From assembly GCA_024697865.1 (NCBI GenBank), contig JAILSC010000016.1, positions 1-64,000 on the forward strand: DNA of 64,000 nt, given 5' to 3'. Under the pieces are notes generated by a model. The model was not told where the DNA came from. It worked only from the letters and a program-made list of their open reading frames with translations, and did not search any database. Numbering within the stretch: the first letter of the stretch is position 1; every line of letters starts with the position of its first letter. Shown one piece after another: positions 27,722 to 35,740 of this stretch. The translations under genes and the position numbers were made by a program. The DNA comes from Candidatus Saccharimonadota bacterium (lineage in GTDB: Bacteria > Patescibacteriota > Saccharimonadia > Saccharimonadales > Saccharimonadaceae).

Positions 27722-27881
27722 AGCCCGACAACTGCGCTCTAAAGGCTAGCGATAAATGGACTAGGTTCAACATGACTGGATCTAGTTGACTAGTATCCGT
27801 CGTGGAGCATGTAGGGGGTGCTCCACAACCAGTCGCTTCTGGCGGCTAACGATCGTAAGAGAGGTGAGACCGATGTTCTAA
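27722..27881 (+). other. structured 3' untranslated region, no gene recognised
   Basis: About 160 nt without an ORF between the basic membrane protein and its terminator. A strong hairpin GTGGAGCA/TGCTCCAC is at about 27801-27825, with other short stems (GACTAG repeats near 27759-27789). It could be a 3'-UTR-derived RNA. I found no tmRNA or RNase P signature. Confidence 0.35.
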
Positions 27882-27914
27882 CCCCCGGACATAATGTCCG
27901 GGGGAATTATTTTT
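27882..27914 (+). terminator. strong terminator
   Basis: CCCCCGGACA-TAA-TGTCCGGGGG followed by AATTATTTTT. Confidence 0.85.
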
Positions 27915-27925
27915 CGTAAGTTTAC

Positions 27926-27954
27926 TCGACATTTTACCAAAAGTGTGATATAAT
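27926..27954 (+). promoter_or_regulatory. promoter of rpsL-rpsG
   Basis: TCGACA, 17-bp spacer, TATAAT in the recurring AAAAGTGTGATATAAT context. The leader of about 73 nt contains the hairpin GTCCGT/ACGGAT. Confidence 0.75.
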
Positions 27955-28033
27955 AGGGGTAAGAGTTTCAGTCGGTCCGTAATTGCTGTAAACGGATTGA
28001 CACCATATAATAATCTAATAAGAGGAAATTTTA

Positions 28034-28447
28034 ATGCCAACTATTAATCAGTTGATTCGCAAGCCTCGCAAAAAGGCTGCGAAAAAATCTAAATCTCCAG
28101 CGCTAGGTTCTATTGTTAACACCTTGAAAACCAAGCGTTATGAGAAGCCAGCGCCATTGAAGCGTGGGGTATGTATTAAGGTTACAACCAAAACGCCAAA
28201 GAAGCCAAACTCCGCTATGCGGAAAGTTGCTCGTGTACGCTTGACCAACGGTCAAGAAGTTTGGGCTTACATCGGGGGCGAAGGCCACAACTTACAGGAA
28301 CACGCTGTAGTACTAGTGCGTGGGGGCCGGGTACCGGATTTGCCTGGTGTGCGTTATCACATAGTTCGTGGTACGCTAGATTTGCAGGGTGTACAAGGTC
28401 GCAAACAAGGCCGTTCTAAGTACGGTGCGAAGAAGGAGGACAAGTAA
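28034..28447 (+). CDS. rpsL: 30S ribosomal protein S12
   Basis: A protein of 137 aa. The decoding-centre segments [20 protein letters not shown] and [17 protein letters not shown] are conserved; both streptomycin-site lysines (TPKKPNS and the GGRVPDLPG loop context) are the wild-type form. It overlaps rpsG by 1 nt. Confidence 0.98.
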   Translation: MPTINQLIRKPRKKAAKKSKSPALGSIVNTLKTKRYEKPAPLKRGVCIKVTTKTPKKPNSAMRKVARVRLTNGQEVWAYIGGEGHNLQEHAVVLVRGGRVPDLPGVRYHIVRGTLDLQGVQGRKQGRSKYGAKKEDK

Positions 28448-28923
28448 TGCCTAGGAAGACTACGAAATCACTTGTACGCAAAGCTAACCCTGATCGTAAA
28501 TATCAGTCAGTTTTGGTGCAAAGATTAATCAACAAATCCATGCTAAATGGCAAAAAACAGGTCGCCGAGCGCGCAGTCTACACTGCAATCGAAGGTGCAG
28601 CTAAGAAGTTGGATTCTGAGAACCCAGTAGAAGTGCTAGAAAAAGCCATCGCGAATGTTTCGCCAGATTTCGAAGTGAAATCTCGTCGCGTAGGTGGGGC
28701 TAACTACCAGATTCCGTTCCCAATTTCTGGTCACCGCCAATTACACTTTGCTTTCTCATGGCTAGTACAATCAGCTCGAGCTCGCAAAGGTATGCCTTAT
28801 GCTAAGCGTTTAGAGGCTGAAATCGTAGATGCCTACAATGAAACTGGGGCAGCCTTCAAGAAGAAGGAAGATTGCCACCGTATGGCTGAAGCCAACCGGG
28901 CATTTGCACACTTTGCCCGCTAA
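28447..28923 (+). CDS. rpsG: 30S ribosomal protein S7
   Basis: A protein of 158 aa. RKANPDRKYQSVLVQRLINK and VGGANYQIPFPI are typical. It organises the 3' domain of 16S rRNA. The usual fusA and tuf genes do not follow; gap does. Confidence 0.97.
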   Translation: MPRKTTKSLVRKANPDRKYQSVLVQRLINKSMLNGKKQVAERAVYTAIEGAAKKLDSENPVEVLEKAIANVSPDFEVKSRRVGGANYQIPFPISGHRQLHFAFSWLVQSARARKGMPYAKRLEAEIVDAYNETGAAFKKKEDCHRMAEANRAFAHFAR

Positions 28924-28943
28924 AAATTGCATTACAATTTTAT

Positions 28944-28979
28944 TCTACTTATGCTATAATTAGCATAAGTAGATTTTTT
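28944..28979 (+). promoter_or_regulatory. 30-bp palindrome with T run: rpsG terminator overlapping the gap promoter
   Basis: TCTACTTATGCTA (28944-28956), loop TAAT, TAGCATAAGTAGA (28961-28973), then six T. The same DNA contains TATAAT (28955-28960), positioned to start the gap transcript at about 28967. The element is both a good intrinsic terminator and a promoter core. Confidence 0.65.
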
Positions 28980-28990
28980 AGGAGGTAAAA

Positions 28991-29995
28991 ATGGTAAAGG
29001 TGGCGATTAACGGCTTCGGGAGAATTGGCCGTAATGCGTTGAAGATATTGTTGGATCGGCGAGATACGCAAGTGGTCGCGATTAATGATATCACGGACGC
29101 AGAAACGTTGGCACATTTACTTAAGCACGATTCCGCTTATGGAGCTTACGACAAAAAAGTTTCCGCGGGGAAAAACTCGTTAATTATCAATAGTCGCGAA
29201 ATTCCAGTTTTTGCCGAAAAAGACCCAGCGAAATTGCCTTGGAAAAAGCTAGACGTAGACGTGGTGATCGAGTCTACTGGTTTCTTTACTAAACCCGCCG
29301 ATGCTAAAGCCCACATTGAGGCGGGGGCTAAGAAAGTTGTAATTTCGGCCCCGGCCAAAGGCCCGGGCGCCAAGACAGTAGTGATTGGTGTTAATGAAGA
29401 AATTATCGAGAAAAATGACGAGATTATTTCTAACGCCTCTTGCACCACCAACTGTATTGCTCCGATTATGCGAGTTTTAGAAGATGAGTTGGGGATCGAG
29501 AAGGCGATGATGACTACGGTGCATTCTTATACCGGTTCACAAAAAATTCTAGACGCTCCCGCGAAAGATTTACGCGAGGCTCGCTCGGCTGCAGAAAATA
29601 TCGTCCCGACCTCCACTGGCGCTTCAAAGGCTGCAGCTTTGACCATTCCAAGTTTGAAGGGCAAATTCAATGGTTTGTCGGTGCGCGTGCCAACTCCCGT
29701 GGTTTCGTTATCCGATATTACCGCTGTCGTAAAACGCGATACCACGAAAGAAGAACTGACTAAAATTTTCAAAAAAGCAGCTAAAGAACCATATTATCAG
29801 GGAATTATTGGTGTGACCGAAGAAGAGCTAGTCTCTTCTGATTTCATCGGCGACCCACGTTCTTGTATCGTAGACTTACCTTTACTTGACGTGGTGGGTG
29901 GAAACATGATTAAAATAGTAGCCTGGTATGATAATGAATGGGGCTATTCTAACCGCTTGGTAGAATTGGCAGTAGATTTTGGAAAGGAGAAATAG
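28991..29995 (+). CDS. gap: glyceraldehyde-3-phosphate dehydrogenase, type I
   Basis: A protein of 334 aa. NAD-binding NGFGRIGRNALKIL, catalytic Cys in SNASCTTNCIAP, catalytic His in TVHSYTGSQ, and the C-terminal WYDNEWGYSNR. The acidic residue for NAD preference (NDITDA) is kept. TAGGAGG precedes the start. It heads a compact sugar-phosphate operon with rpiB, rpe-like, pfkB-like and LOG genes. Confidence 0.97.
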   Translation: MVKVAINGFGRIGRNALKILLDRRDTQVVAINDITDAETLAHLLKHDSAYGAYDKKVSAGKNSLIINSREIPVFAEKDPAKLPWKKLDVDVVIESTGFFTKPADAKAHIEAGAKKVVISAPAKGPGAKTVVIGVNEEIIEKNDEIISNASCTTNCIAPIMRVLEDELGIEKAMMTTVHSYTGSQKILDAPAKDLREARSAAENIVPTSTGASKAAALTIPSLKGKFNGLSVRVPTPVVSLSDITAVVKRDTTKEELTKIFKKAAKEPYYQGIIGVTEEELVSSDFIGDPRSCIVDLPLLDVVGGNMIKIVAWYDNEWGYSNRLVELAVDFGKEK

Positions 29996-30448
29996 ATGGA
30001 ATTGTTTGTAGGAGCAGATTATAAAGGGTTCGAAAAGAAAAAAGAGCTTTTGAAGTTTCTAGCCAAAAAGCCTGAATACGAAGTCACTGACGTAGGGGCT
30101 TACAGCTACCACGAAGGTGATGATTTCAATGACCCGGCGATTGCCGTGGCTAGGGCCGTGCGGCGCGAACATGAGGCTAAAGGAATTTTGATCTGCGATT
30201 CAGCCCACGGAGTAACAATTCAGGCTAATCGTTTCAAAGAAGTGCGAGCGGCACATTGTGAATCTGTGGAGTCGGCAAAATTGGCCCGCGAGCACGACGA
30301 TGCCAACGTGTTGTGTTTGTCGGCACATTTCTTGAAAGACGAACAAATTCCCGAAATCGTGACTACGTTTCTAGAAACCAAATTTGATCCACTAGAACGC
30401 CGAGTCAGGCGCATTAATCGTTTAGACGAAAGGGAAGATTATGATTAG
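29996..30448 (+). CDS. RpiB/LacAB-family sugar-phosphate isomerase, divergent
   Basis: A protein of 150 aa. The family frame is clear (ELFVGADYKGFEKK, DVGAYSYHEGDDFNDPA, ANRFKEVRAAHC, REHDDANVL). The substrate loop that normally reads CGTGIGMSIAANK here reads CDSAHGVTIQANR: the Cys stays but the GTGIG motif is lost. It may be a ribose-5-phosphate isomerase B adapted to another substrate, or simply a CPR variant. It abuts gap with no gap and overlaps rpe by 8 nt. Confidence 0.82.
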   Translation: MELFVGADYKGFEKKKELLKFLAKKPEYEVTDVGAYSYHEGDDFNDPAIAVARAVRREHEAKGILICDSAHGVTIQANRFKEVRAAHCESVESAKLAREHDDANVLCLSAHFLKDEQIPEIVTTFLETKFDPLERRVRRINRLDEREDYD

Positions 30449-31097
30449 GCAAGTTTCGATTGTACCAGCAATTCTAACCGATAATAAACAGGATTTTCGA
30501 GCTCAAGTAGAGAAGATCAATACCTTTACTCGACGCGTGCAAATTGATGTAACTGACGGAGTATTTGCCCCTACGCAAACTTTGGACATTACTAATATTT
30601 GGTGGCCTAAAAATTGGCAGGCTGATTTACATTTGATGGCCACTAATCCGTCTCAGCATTTAGACACTATTTTAAAACTATCACCATCCCTGTGTATCTT
30701 GCATGCGGAAGTCAGTGAAGATTTAACGCCATCGCTCAACGCCCTCAAGGAGGCCGGTATTAAAACCGGCGTAGCACTTCTGCCTTCAACCTACCCCGGA
30801 AACGTGAAGTCTTATATTGATATGGTAGACCATGTATTGATTTTTGCCGGGCAACTGGGCATGCAGGGCAATCCCGCGGATCTGATGCAAATGGAAAAAA
30901 TTGCCTTGGTGCGCAATATGAAGCCAGAAGTAGAAATCGGCTGGGACGGCGGAGCCAACATGACTAATGTGCGAGCCTTAGCCCACGCAGACCTTGACGT
31001 AATTAATGTAGGAGCGGCAATCTCGCAAGCCGAAAATCCGGCAGCAGCCTTCCAAGAATTAGTAGCTGAAATTGATAAAAACGGGGTCGTATTATAA
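30441..31097 (+). CDS. ribulose-phosphate 3-epimerase-like protein
   Basis: A TIM-barrel protein of 218 aa. RVQIDVTDGVFAPT, ADLHLMATNP and IGWDGGANMTNV align with the epimerase blocks HxDVMDGHFVPN, DxHLM and VDGG. The first metal-binding His (HxD) is Gln here (QID), while the Asp, second His and final Asp are present. The usual PGFGGQ loop is FAGQLGMQGNPAD. It is therefore an epimerase relative with uncertain metal use. It is tightly coupled to its neighbours. Confidence 0.8.
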   Translation: MIRQVSIVPAILTDNKQDFRAQVEKINTFTRRVQIDVTDGVFAPTQTLDITNIWWPKNWQADLHLMATNPSQHLDTILKLSPSLCILHAEVSEDLTPSLNALKEAGIKTGVALLPSTYPGNVKSYIDMVDHVLIFAGQLGMQGNPADLMQMEKIALVRNMKPEVEIGWDGGANMTNVRALAHADLDVINVGAAISQAENPAAAFQELVAEIDKNGVVL

Positions 31098-32059
31098 TGG
31101 CGCGAGTAGTGTCTTTAGGTTCGGCCTTGCAAGACGTCTATATGATAGACCACGATGATTTAGCACCGACCGAAATTGGTGGAGAAGCGATTTTTGGCAA
31201 AGTCCTAGTAGGCGGTAAGGTCGATATTGACCGGATCTCTTACGAAGTCGGTGGCGGAGGTGTAAATTCCGCAATTACTTTTGCACGCCATGGACATGAA
31301 GTGATATTGATGGCTAATATCGCTCGAGATTCGGCCGGATCGGCAGTAACTAGAATATTGGCACGGGAAGGGATCGACGATAGCTATCTGGGATTTTTAG
31401 AACGAAAAACCACTGGCACTTCTGTAGTACTACTAGATAGTAAAAGTGGGGAACGTACAATTTTAACTTGCAGAGGGGCTTCGGAACAATTTGGAAATTT
31501 TGCCGAATCAGACTTAGATTTAATCCAGCCAGATTGGCTGTATGTAACGACACTGCGCGGAGACATGGAGACCTTAGAGAGATTCTTCAAGAAAGCTGCA
31601 AGTATGGGAGTGCGAATCATGTTTAATCCCGGAGTGCGAGAGTTAGAGCAAGTCAAACACTTGACAAAGTTGCTAAGATATGTTGATGTATTAAACGTCA
31701 ATAAACACGAAGCCGCCCAAATTGTCCCCGGCGCAACCTTGACGGAACTATTATACCGTTTGCAAAATTATGTAGATACGGTGATTATCACTGATGGCCC
31801 AATGGGCGGAATCGCCAGTAACGGCAAAGAAATTTATCGTTTCGGGATCTACGAAGATAAAAAGGTGCGCGATGCCACTGGGGCGGGAGATGCGTTCGGC
31901 TCGGGCTTTTTAGCCGCTTTGGCTGCTGGAAAATCCTTCAGGAGCGCGCTAATCTTTGCTTCAGCGAACTCTACCGCCGTAGTTTCGAAATTAGGCGCTA
32001 ACCGAGGGATTCTCAGTGGTTCGGAAAAATTGCACCCTATGCCAATTCAGAAAATATAA
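31097..32059 (+). CDS. PfkB-family carbohydrate kinase
   Basis: A ribokinase-like fold of 320 aa. N-terminal Gly-rich YEVGGGGVNSAITFARHG, anion-hole and catalytic motif VRDATGAGDAFGSGFLAAL. It phosphorylates a sugar, sugar phosphate or nucleoside. Its position after pentose-phosphate enzymes suggests ribose, adenosine or fructose-6-phosphate as substrate, but the sequence does not decide. Start ATG overlaps the previous stop by 1 nt. Confidence 0.9.
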   Translation: MARVVSLGSALQDVYMIDHDDLAPTEIGGEAIFGKVLVGGKVDIDRISYEVGGGGVNSAITFARHGHEVILMANIARDSAGSAVTRILAREGIDDSYLGFLERKTTGTSVVLLDSKSGERTILTCRGASEQFGNFAESDLDLIQPDWLYVTTLRGDMETLERFFKKAASMGVRIMFNPGVRELEQVKHLTKLLRYVDVLNVNKHEAAQIVPGATLTELLYRLQNYVDTVIITDGPMGGIASNGKEIYRFGIYEDKKVRDATGAGDAFGSGFLAALAAGKSFRSALIFASANSTAVVSKLGANRGILSGSEKLHPMPIQKI

Positions 32060-32074
32060 AAAATAAGGAGAAAT

Positions 32075-32782
32075 ATGTTACCAAGTCAGGAAGAATTGTT
32101 GAAAAAGTTGTCAATTGAAGATTTAGAGCGAGCTAATGCCTACGCTAAAGATTTAATCAGCGGATTAAGGGTAGTTCGGTCATTTCCGCAAGGAGTAACG
32201 GTTTTTGGTTCAGCCAGATTGCCGCAAGACAGTAAGTATTGTAAAATGGCGTTTGAGCTAGGACACCGCTTAGCCGAAAATGGACATGCCGTGATCACCG
32301 GCGGTGGTCCTGGAATTATGGAAGCAGCTAATCATGGCGCCTACGAAATTGGCGGTCGCTCTATCGGGCTGAATATTACTCTAGCTCACGAACAAGAGCC
32401 AAATCCTTACCTCACGGATTGCTTGACTTTTGAATATTTCTTTGCCCGGAAAGTATCTCTGGCGATGTCGGCAAAAGTGTTTGTATTTTTCCCAGGCGGA
32501 TTTGGAACTATGGACGAAATCGGTGAAATTCTATGCTTGATGCAGGAAAACAAAATGCCACATATGCCGGTATTTTTAATGGGGTCCGATTACTGGAAAG
32601 GCTTTGATAAAATGATCGGTAAAATGATCGCTTTGAAACTAATCAGCGCTAAAGATGTGGGGATCTTCAAAATTACGGATGATGTTTCGGAAGTAGTAAA
32701 GGCGGCCAATAAAATTGGACATCCAAAGGTCTCCGAGAATTTCTACGATGGATTTAAAGAAGCTAGTGCGCTAGCAAAATAA
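32075..32782 (+). CDS. LOG-family protein (Rossmann, nucleoside 5'-monophosphate phosphoribohydrolase-like)
   Basis: A protein of 235 aa. Hallmark motifs are ITGGGPGIMEAANHGAYEIGG and FFPGGFGTMDEIGEIL (PGGxGTxxE). Members hydrolyse cytokinin-type or other nucleotide monophosphates; many bacterial ones are of unknown role. AAGGAG precedes the start. Last gene of the gap operon, 15 nt after pfkB. Confidence 0.9.
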   Translation: MLPSQEELLKKLSIEDLERANAYAKDLISGLRVVRSFPQGVTVFGSARLPQDSKYCKMAFELGHRLAENGHAVITGGGPGIMEAANHGAYEIGGRSIGLNITLAHEQEPNPYLTDCLTFEYFFARKVSLAMSAKVFVFFPGGFGTMDEIGEILCLMQENKMPHMPVFLMGSDYWKGFDKMIGKMIALKLISAKDVGIFKITDDVSEVVKAANKIGHPKVSENFYDGFKEASALAK

Positions 32783-32784
32783 AT

Positions 32785-34227
32785 TTAATTATTAAAAATG
32801 CAACGAACAGAGCCACCGTCTCTGTGGTCATCACCAGCCCCCGTAGTGTAAATATACTGCTCTGTCATTGCCAAAAAGAAAGAATGAGTGCGATCAATGA
32901 CGGTGGGTGACCAATACAAGCCATATTCACCCCCGTTACAAAATATAGAATTATTATAATATCCGGCTAAAGCAAAGTTTGGGACGGTACCCTCTTTGAC
33001 ATTCCTGTAGATAGTTGCTCCGTCTGGAATAGTGTCAGCATTAGCATAATTAAGACCACCATTCATGCCATACGCATACATCAGACTATAAAACTCAGAT
33101 TCCTGAAGACTCACCGACGAAAAAGTTTTAGGAATTTTCCAACCTTTCGGACAGACACTGTACGGAGCCCGATCGTTCATCGTCTCCATTGACAAACCTG
33201 ATCCTAATGTAGCGGCGACCCAAGAATAATAAGAATAGCAAGGAGAGCTTCCTCCACAAGTAGTGCTACCGCTATTGTAGACATACGCTTTACTCGGATC
33301 ATTGAAACCGTCGGCGCTAGATTCTGGTAGCTTATTTCCATCCTGAAAGCCGTTATTTAAGGGCAAAACATAACCTTCCGGAACGTCGGAAAGAGTAGAT
33401 TCTATGGTCGTACCTCCAGCAAGATTAAGATTAGTCGTCATCCAATATTTGTTATCGGCCAATTTAGTTATGGGGTAGGCTTGCCCATCTCTAGCGTCAT
33501 AAACGATAGCGGTACTACCTATATCAGGCAACAGCGAAGCAATGGTGGAGCTGGACAAATCCTGCATACAAATGTGACTAACACAAAAAGGAGTGGGAGC
33601 ACCGATAACTGTAAAATTTATTATGTTTCTATATTCCCCGAAAGTTTGAGCGCTAGCAGCTTTAGCAGCAATCTTGAAATTCACATCATCCCCCGTTACG
33701 GCTGAAATAGTGCTAGATTCTTTCAAGGTAGCAATATTAGTTTCATCACTGTATAAGGGTAGACCGGAATAGCTGGACCAGGCTGGGCTAGCTACCGTTT
33801 GATCTGAATAACTATAACCCCATTCATTAGGGTTGAAATTACTTTTGTCCGCTATACTACTGCCATAATCTAGACTAGAAAAAGGCATAGCGGTTACAGA
33901 TGAGGTATGTGCAAGATTGCGACTATCGTAGGTGGAGTTACCCACCGTACTATTCAATGTGTAACCATAGGGGTTATTACTTAATATGTTAATAGTAATA
34001 ATATTACTGTCTGCAGCTGTACCTGGGATAAGATCGTTTATCACTAGATTAGGGGAGGATAGAGAGATAGTGATAGTGTCCTGAATAGTAAAGCTAACAT
34101 CTACGCTATCTTGATAAGTGAGCGCAAAAATATCAGTTGAGCTGACAAAAGGAATAAAACTAAAAAACGCCATCAGGTATAGAGCATGACGCCATTTAAT
34201 AATGCCTCGATGATGTCCCGTCTTCAT
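32785..34227 (-). CDS. secreted FISUMP-type surface protein
   Basis: A protein of 480 aa. An N-terminal signal segment (ALYLMAFFSFIPFVSSTDIFA) is followed by a beta-rich domain (about 40-225; VSFTIQDTITISLSSPNL, NNPYGYTLNS). The C-terminal half is FISUMP-like: YWMTTNLNLAGGTT, VCPKGWKIPK, GEYGLYWSPTV and GGSVRCIFN. Such proteins are repeatedly found on the surface of Saccharibacteria. It probably takes part in host-cell contact. It is convergent with the LOG gene with 2 nt between stops. Confidence 0.85.
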   Translation of the reverse strand: MKTGHHRGIIKWRHALYLMAFFSFIPFVSSTDIFALTYQDSVDVSFTIQDTITISLSSPNLVINDLIPGTAADSNIITINILSNNPYGYTLNSTVGNSTYDSRNLAHTSSVTAMPFSSLDYGSSIADKSNFNPNEWGYSYSDQTVASPAWSSYSGLPLYSDETNIATLKESSTISAVTGDDVNFKIAAKAASAQTFGEYRNIINFTVIGAPTPFCVSHICMQDLSSSTIASLLPDIGSTAIVYDARDGQAYPITKLADNKYWMTTNLNLAGGTTIESTLSDVPEGYVLPLNNGFQDGNKLPESSADGFNDPSKAYVYNSGSTTCGGSSPCYSYYSWVAATLGSGLSMETMNDRAPYSVCPKGWKIPKTFSSVSLQESEFYSLMYAYGMNGGLNYANADTIPDGATIYRNVKEGTVPNFALAGYYNNSIFCNGGEYGLYWSPTVIDRTHSFFLAMTEQYIYTTGAGDDHRDGGSVRCIFNN

Positions 34228-34345
34228 ATTTCGACTCGCTTTTACGCTCCTGCTTGCCTTCTCTTATCTTGGCGGTGCCATCTTGAAGGCGTATACAAAA
34301 ATGGCACCACTAGGTACAACGGTCTACTGGACTGTTGCAGTTACT

Positions 34346-34373
34346 ATTATAGCGGAGTTTAAATTTTGCGCAA
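34346..34373 (-). promoter_or_regulatory. promoter and long leader of the FISUMP gene
   Basis: TTGCGC, 16-bp spacer, TATAAT. The leader is about 110 nt and contains the 8-bp stem GGTGCCAT/ATGGCACC (about 34276-34310). The AGGAG (about 34246) is too far from the ATG to be its RBS. Confidence 0.6.
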
Positions 34374-34388
34374 CTTTAAAACCTGAGT

Positions 34389-35669
34389 CTAGAATGGCTG
34401 AGCAAAGGGGAGGCGAGGGTTAGTGTCGGAAATACGGATCAGCTCGTTATATTTTGCAATGCGTTCGGACCGAGAAAGAGAACCGGTTTTGATTTGGCCG
34501 GTACCCAGCCCGACGGCAAGATGGGCAATGGAGACATCTTCGGTTTCACCGGAACGATGCGACATCACAGTCTTATAACCAGCACCTTTAGCCATGAGGA
34601 CGGCGTCAATGGTTTCAGAAAGGGTGCCAATCTGATTGGGCTTAATCAGAATCGCATTGGCGGCATGCTCAGTAATGCCTTTTTGTAATAACTTGGTATT
34701 AGTGACAAATAAATCATCGCCAACTAGCTGGACGCGTGAGCCCAAGCGCTCGTTCATAATTTGCCAGTTGCCCCAGTCGCTCTCAGCCAAGCCATCCTCA
34801 ATGGAAACTACTGGATAATTATCAATAATCCAAGTATACCAGTTGATCATGTCGTCAGCAGACTTCCAGTCGCCGTTAGTTTTCAGTACGTAGTGATCTT
34901 GATCGTAAAATTCACTAGCAGCAATATCCATGGCGATAGCGATATCAGCGCCGAGCTTATAGCCGGCTTTCTCGATTGCGAGCTTAATGCATTCTAACGG
35001 TTCGTTGTTACCATCGCGAACTTTAGGAGCGTAGCCGCCTTCATCGCCAACAGTGACCGGATAATCGCGCTCCTTTAAAACAGATTTTAAGGTATGAAAA
35101 ACTTCCGCACCCATACGTACGGCTTCGGTGATATTGCTGGCACCTACCGGCACGACCATGTACTCCTGGAAATCAGTACTCCAATCGGCGTGGGCTCCAC
35201 CATTCATCACGTTCATCATTGGCATCGGAATGGACATCTCGCTAGTAGTACCAGCAAGCTCAGCTACATGTTGGTAAAAAGGCTGACCGAGAGCCTTAGC
35301 ATTGGCTTTAGCCGTAGCCAAAGAAACGGCCAAGATAGCATTGGCACCAAGATGAGACTTATCTTCGGTGCCATCTAGCTCGCGCATCATTTGGTCTATA
35401 GTACGTTGAGCAGAAGTATTACCGACTAAAACATCGGCAATCGTGGAATTAACATTCCAAATAGCTTTCGAAACACCCTTGCCGCCATAACGACTACTGT
35501 CGCCATCTCTAAGCTCTAGAGCCTCTCCCGCTCCAGTAGAAGCACCGGAAGGGACGATTGCTCGACCAAAAGCTCCGTTTTCAAGCCAAACCTCGGCCTC
35601 CACCGTAGGGTTACCTCTAGAATCTAAAACCTGCCTAGCCTTGATGTGAGAAATCATAAAATTATCCAT
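34389..35669 (-). CDS. eno: enolase
   Basis: A protein of 426 aa. N-terminal ARQVLDSRGNPTVEAEV, substrate loop PSGASTGAGEALELRDGD, metal ligands in AMDIAASEF, SIEDGLAESDW and VGDDLFVTN, catalytic Lys in LIKPNQIGT and MSHRSGETED. Converts 2-phosphoglycerate to phosphoenolpyruvate. The start MDNFMISHIK is set by TATAAT 6 nt upstream; the longer frame would include the promoter. Confidence 0.97.
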   Translation of the reverse strand: MDNFMISHIKARQVLDSRGNPTVEAEVWLENGAFGRAIVPSGASTGAGEALELRDGDSSRYGGKGVSKAIWNVNSTIADVLVGNTSAQRTIDQMMRELDGTEDKSHLGANAILAVSLATAKANAKALGQPFYQHVAELAGTTSEMSIPMPMMNVMNGGAHADWSTDFQEYMVVPVGASNITEAVRMGAEVFHTLKSVLKERDYPVTVGDEGGYAPKVRDGNNEPLECIKLAIEKAGYKLGADIAIAMDIAASEFYDQDHYVLKTNGDWKSADDMINWYTWIIDNYPVVSIEDGLAESDWGNWQIMNERLGSRVQLVGDDLFVTNTKLLQKGITEHAANAILIKPNQIGTLSETIDAVLMAKGAGYKTVMSHRSGETEDVSIAHLAVGLGTGQIKTGSLSRSERIAKYNELIRISDTNPRLPFAQPF

Positions 35670-35675
35670 AAATTT

Positions 35676-35681
35676 ATTATA
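35676..35681 (-). promoter_or_regulatory. -10 box of eno (leaderless)
   Basis: TTGCTATAAT ends 6 nt before the eno ATG on the minus strand. A divergent -10 (GATAAAAT, around 35701-35708) serves the next gene. Confidence 0.75.
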
Positions 35682-35740
35682 GCAAAAATTTTGGTTATGT
35701 GATAAAATAGACACAAGAATTATTAACGCGAGGAGTTTTT

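Noticed and set aside
27722..27914. tmRNA or RNase P RNA in the ORF-free stretch after 27721
   Set aside because: No tRNA-like T-arm/CCA end and no RNase P P4 core sequence could be found; kept only as a structured 3' UTR.
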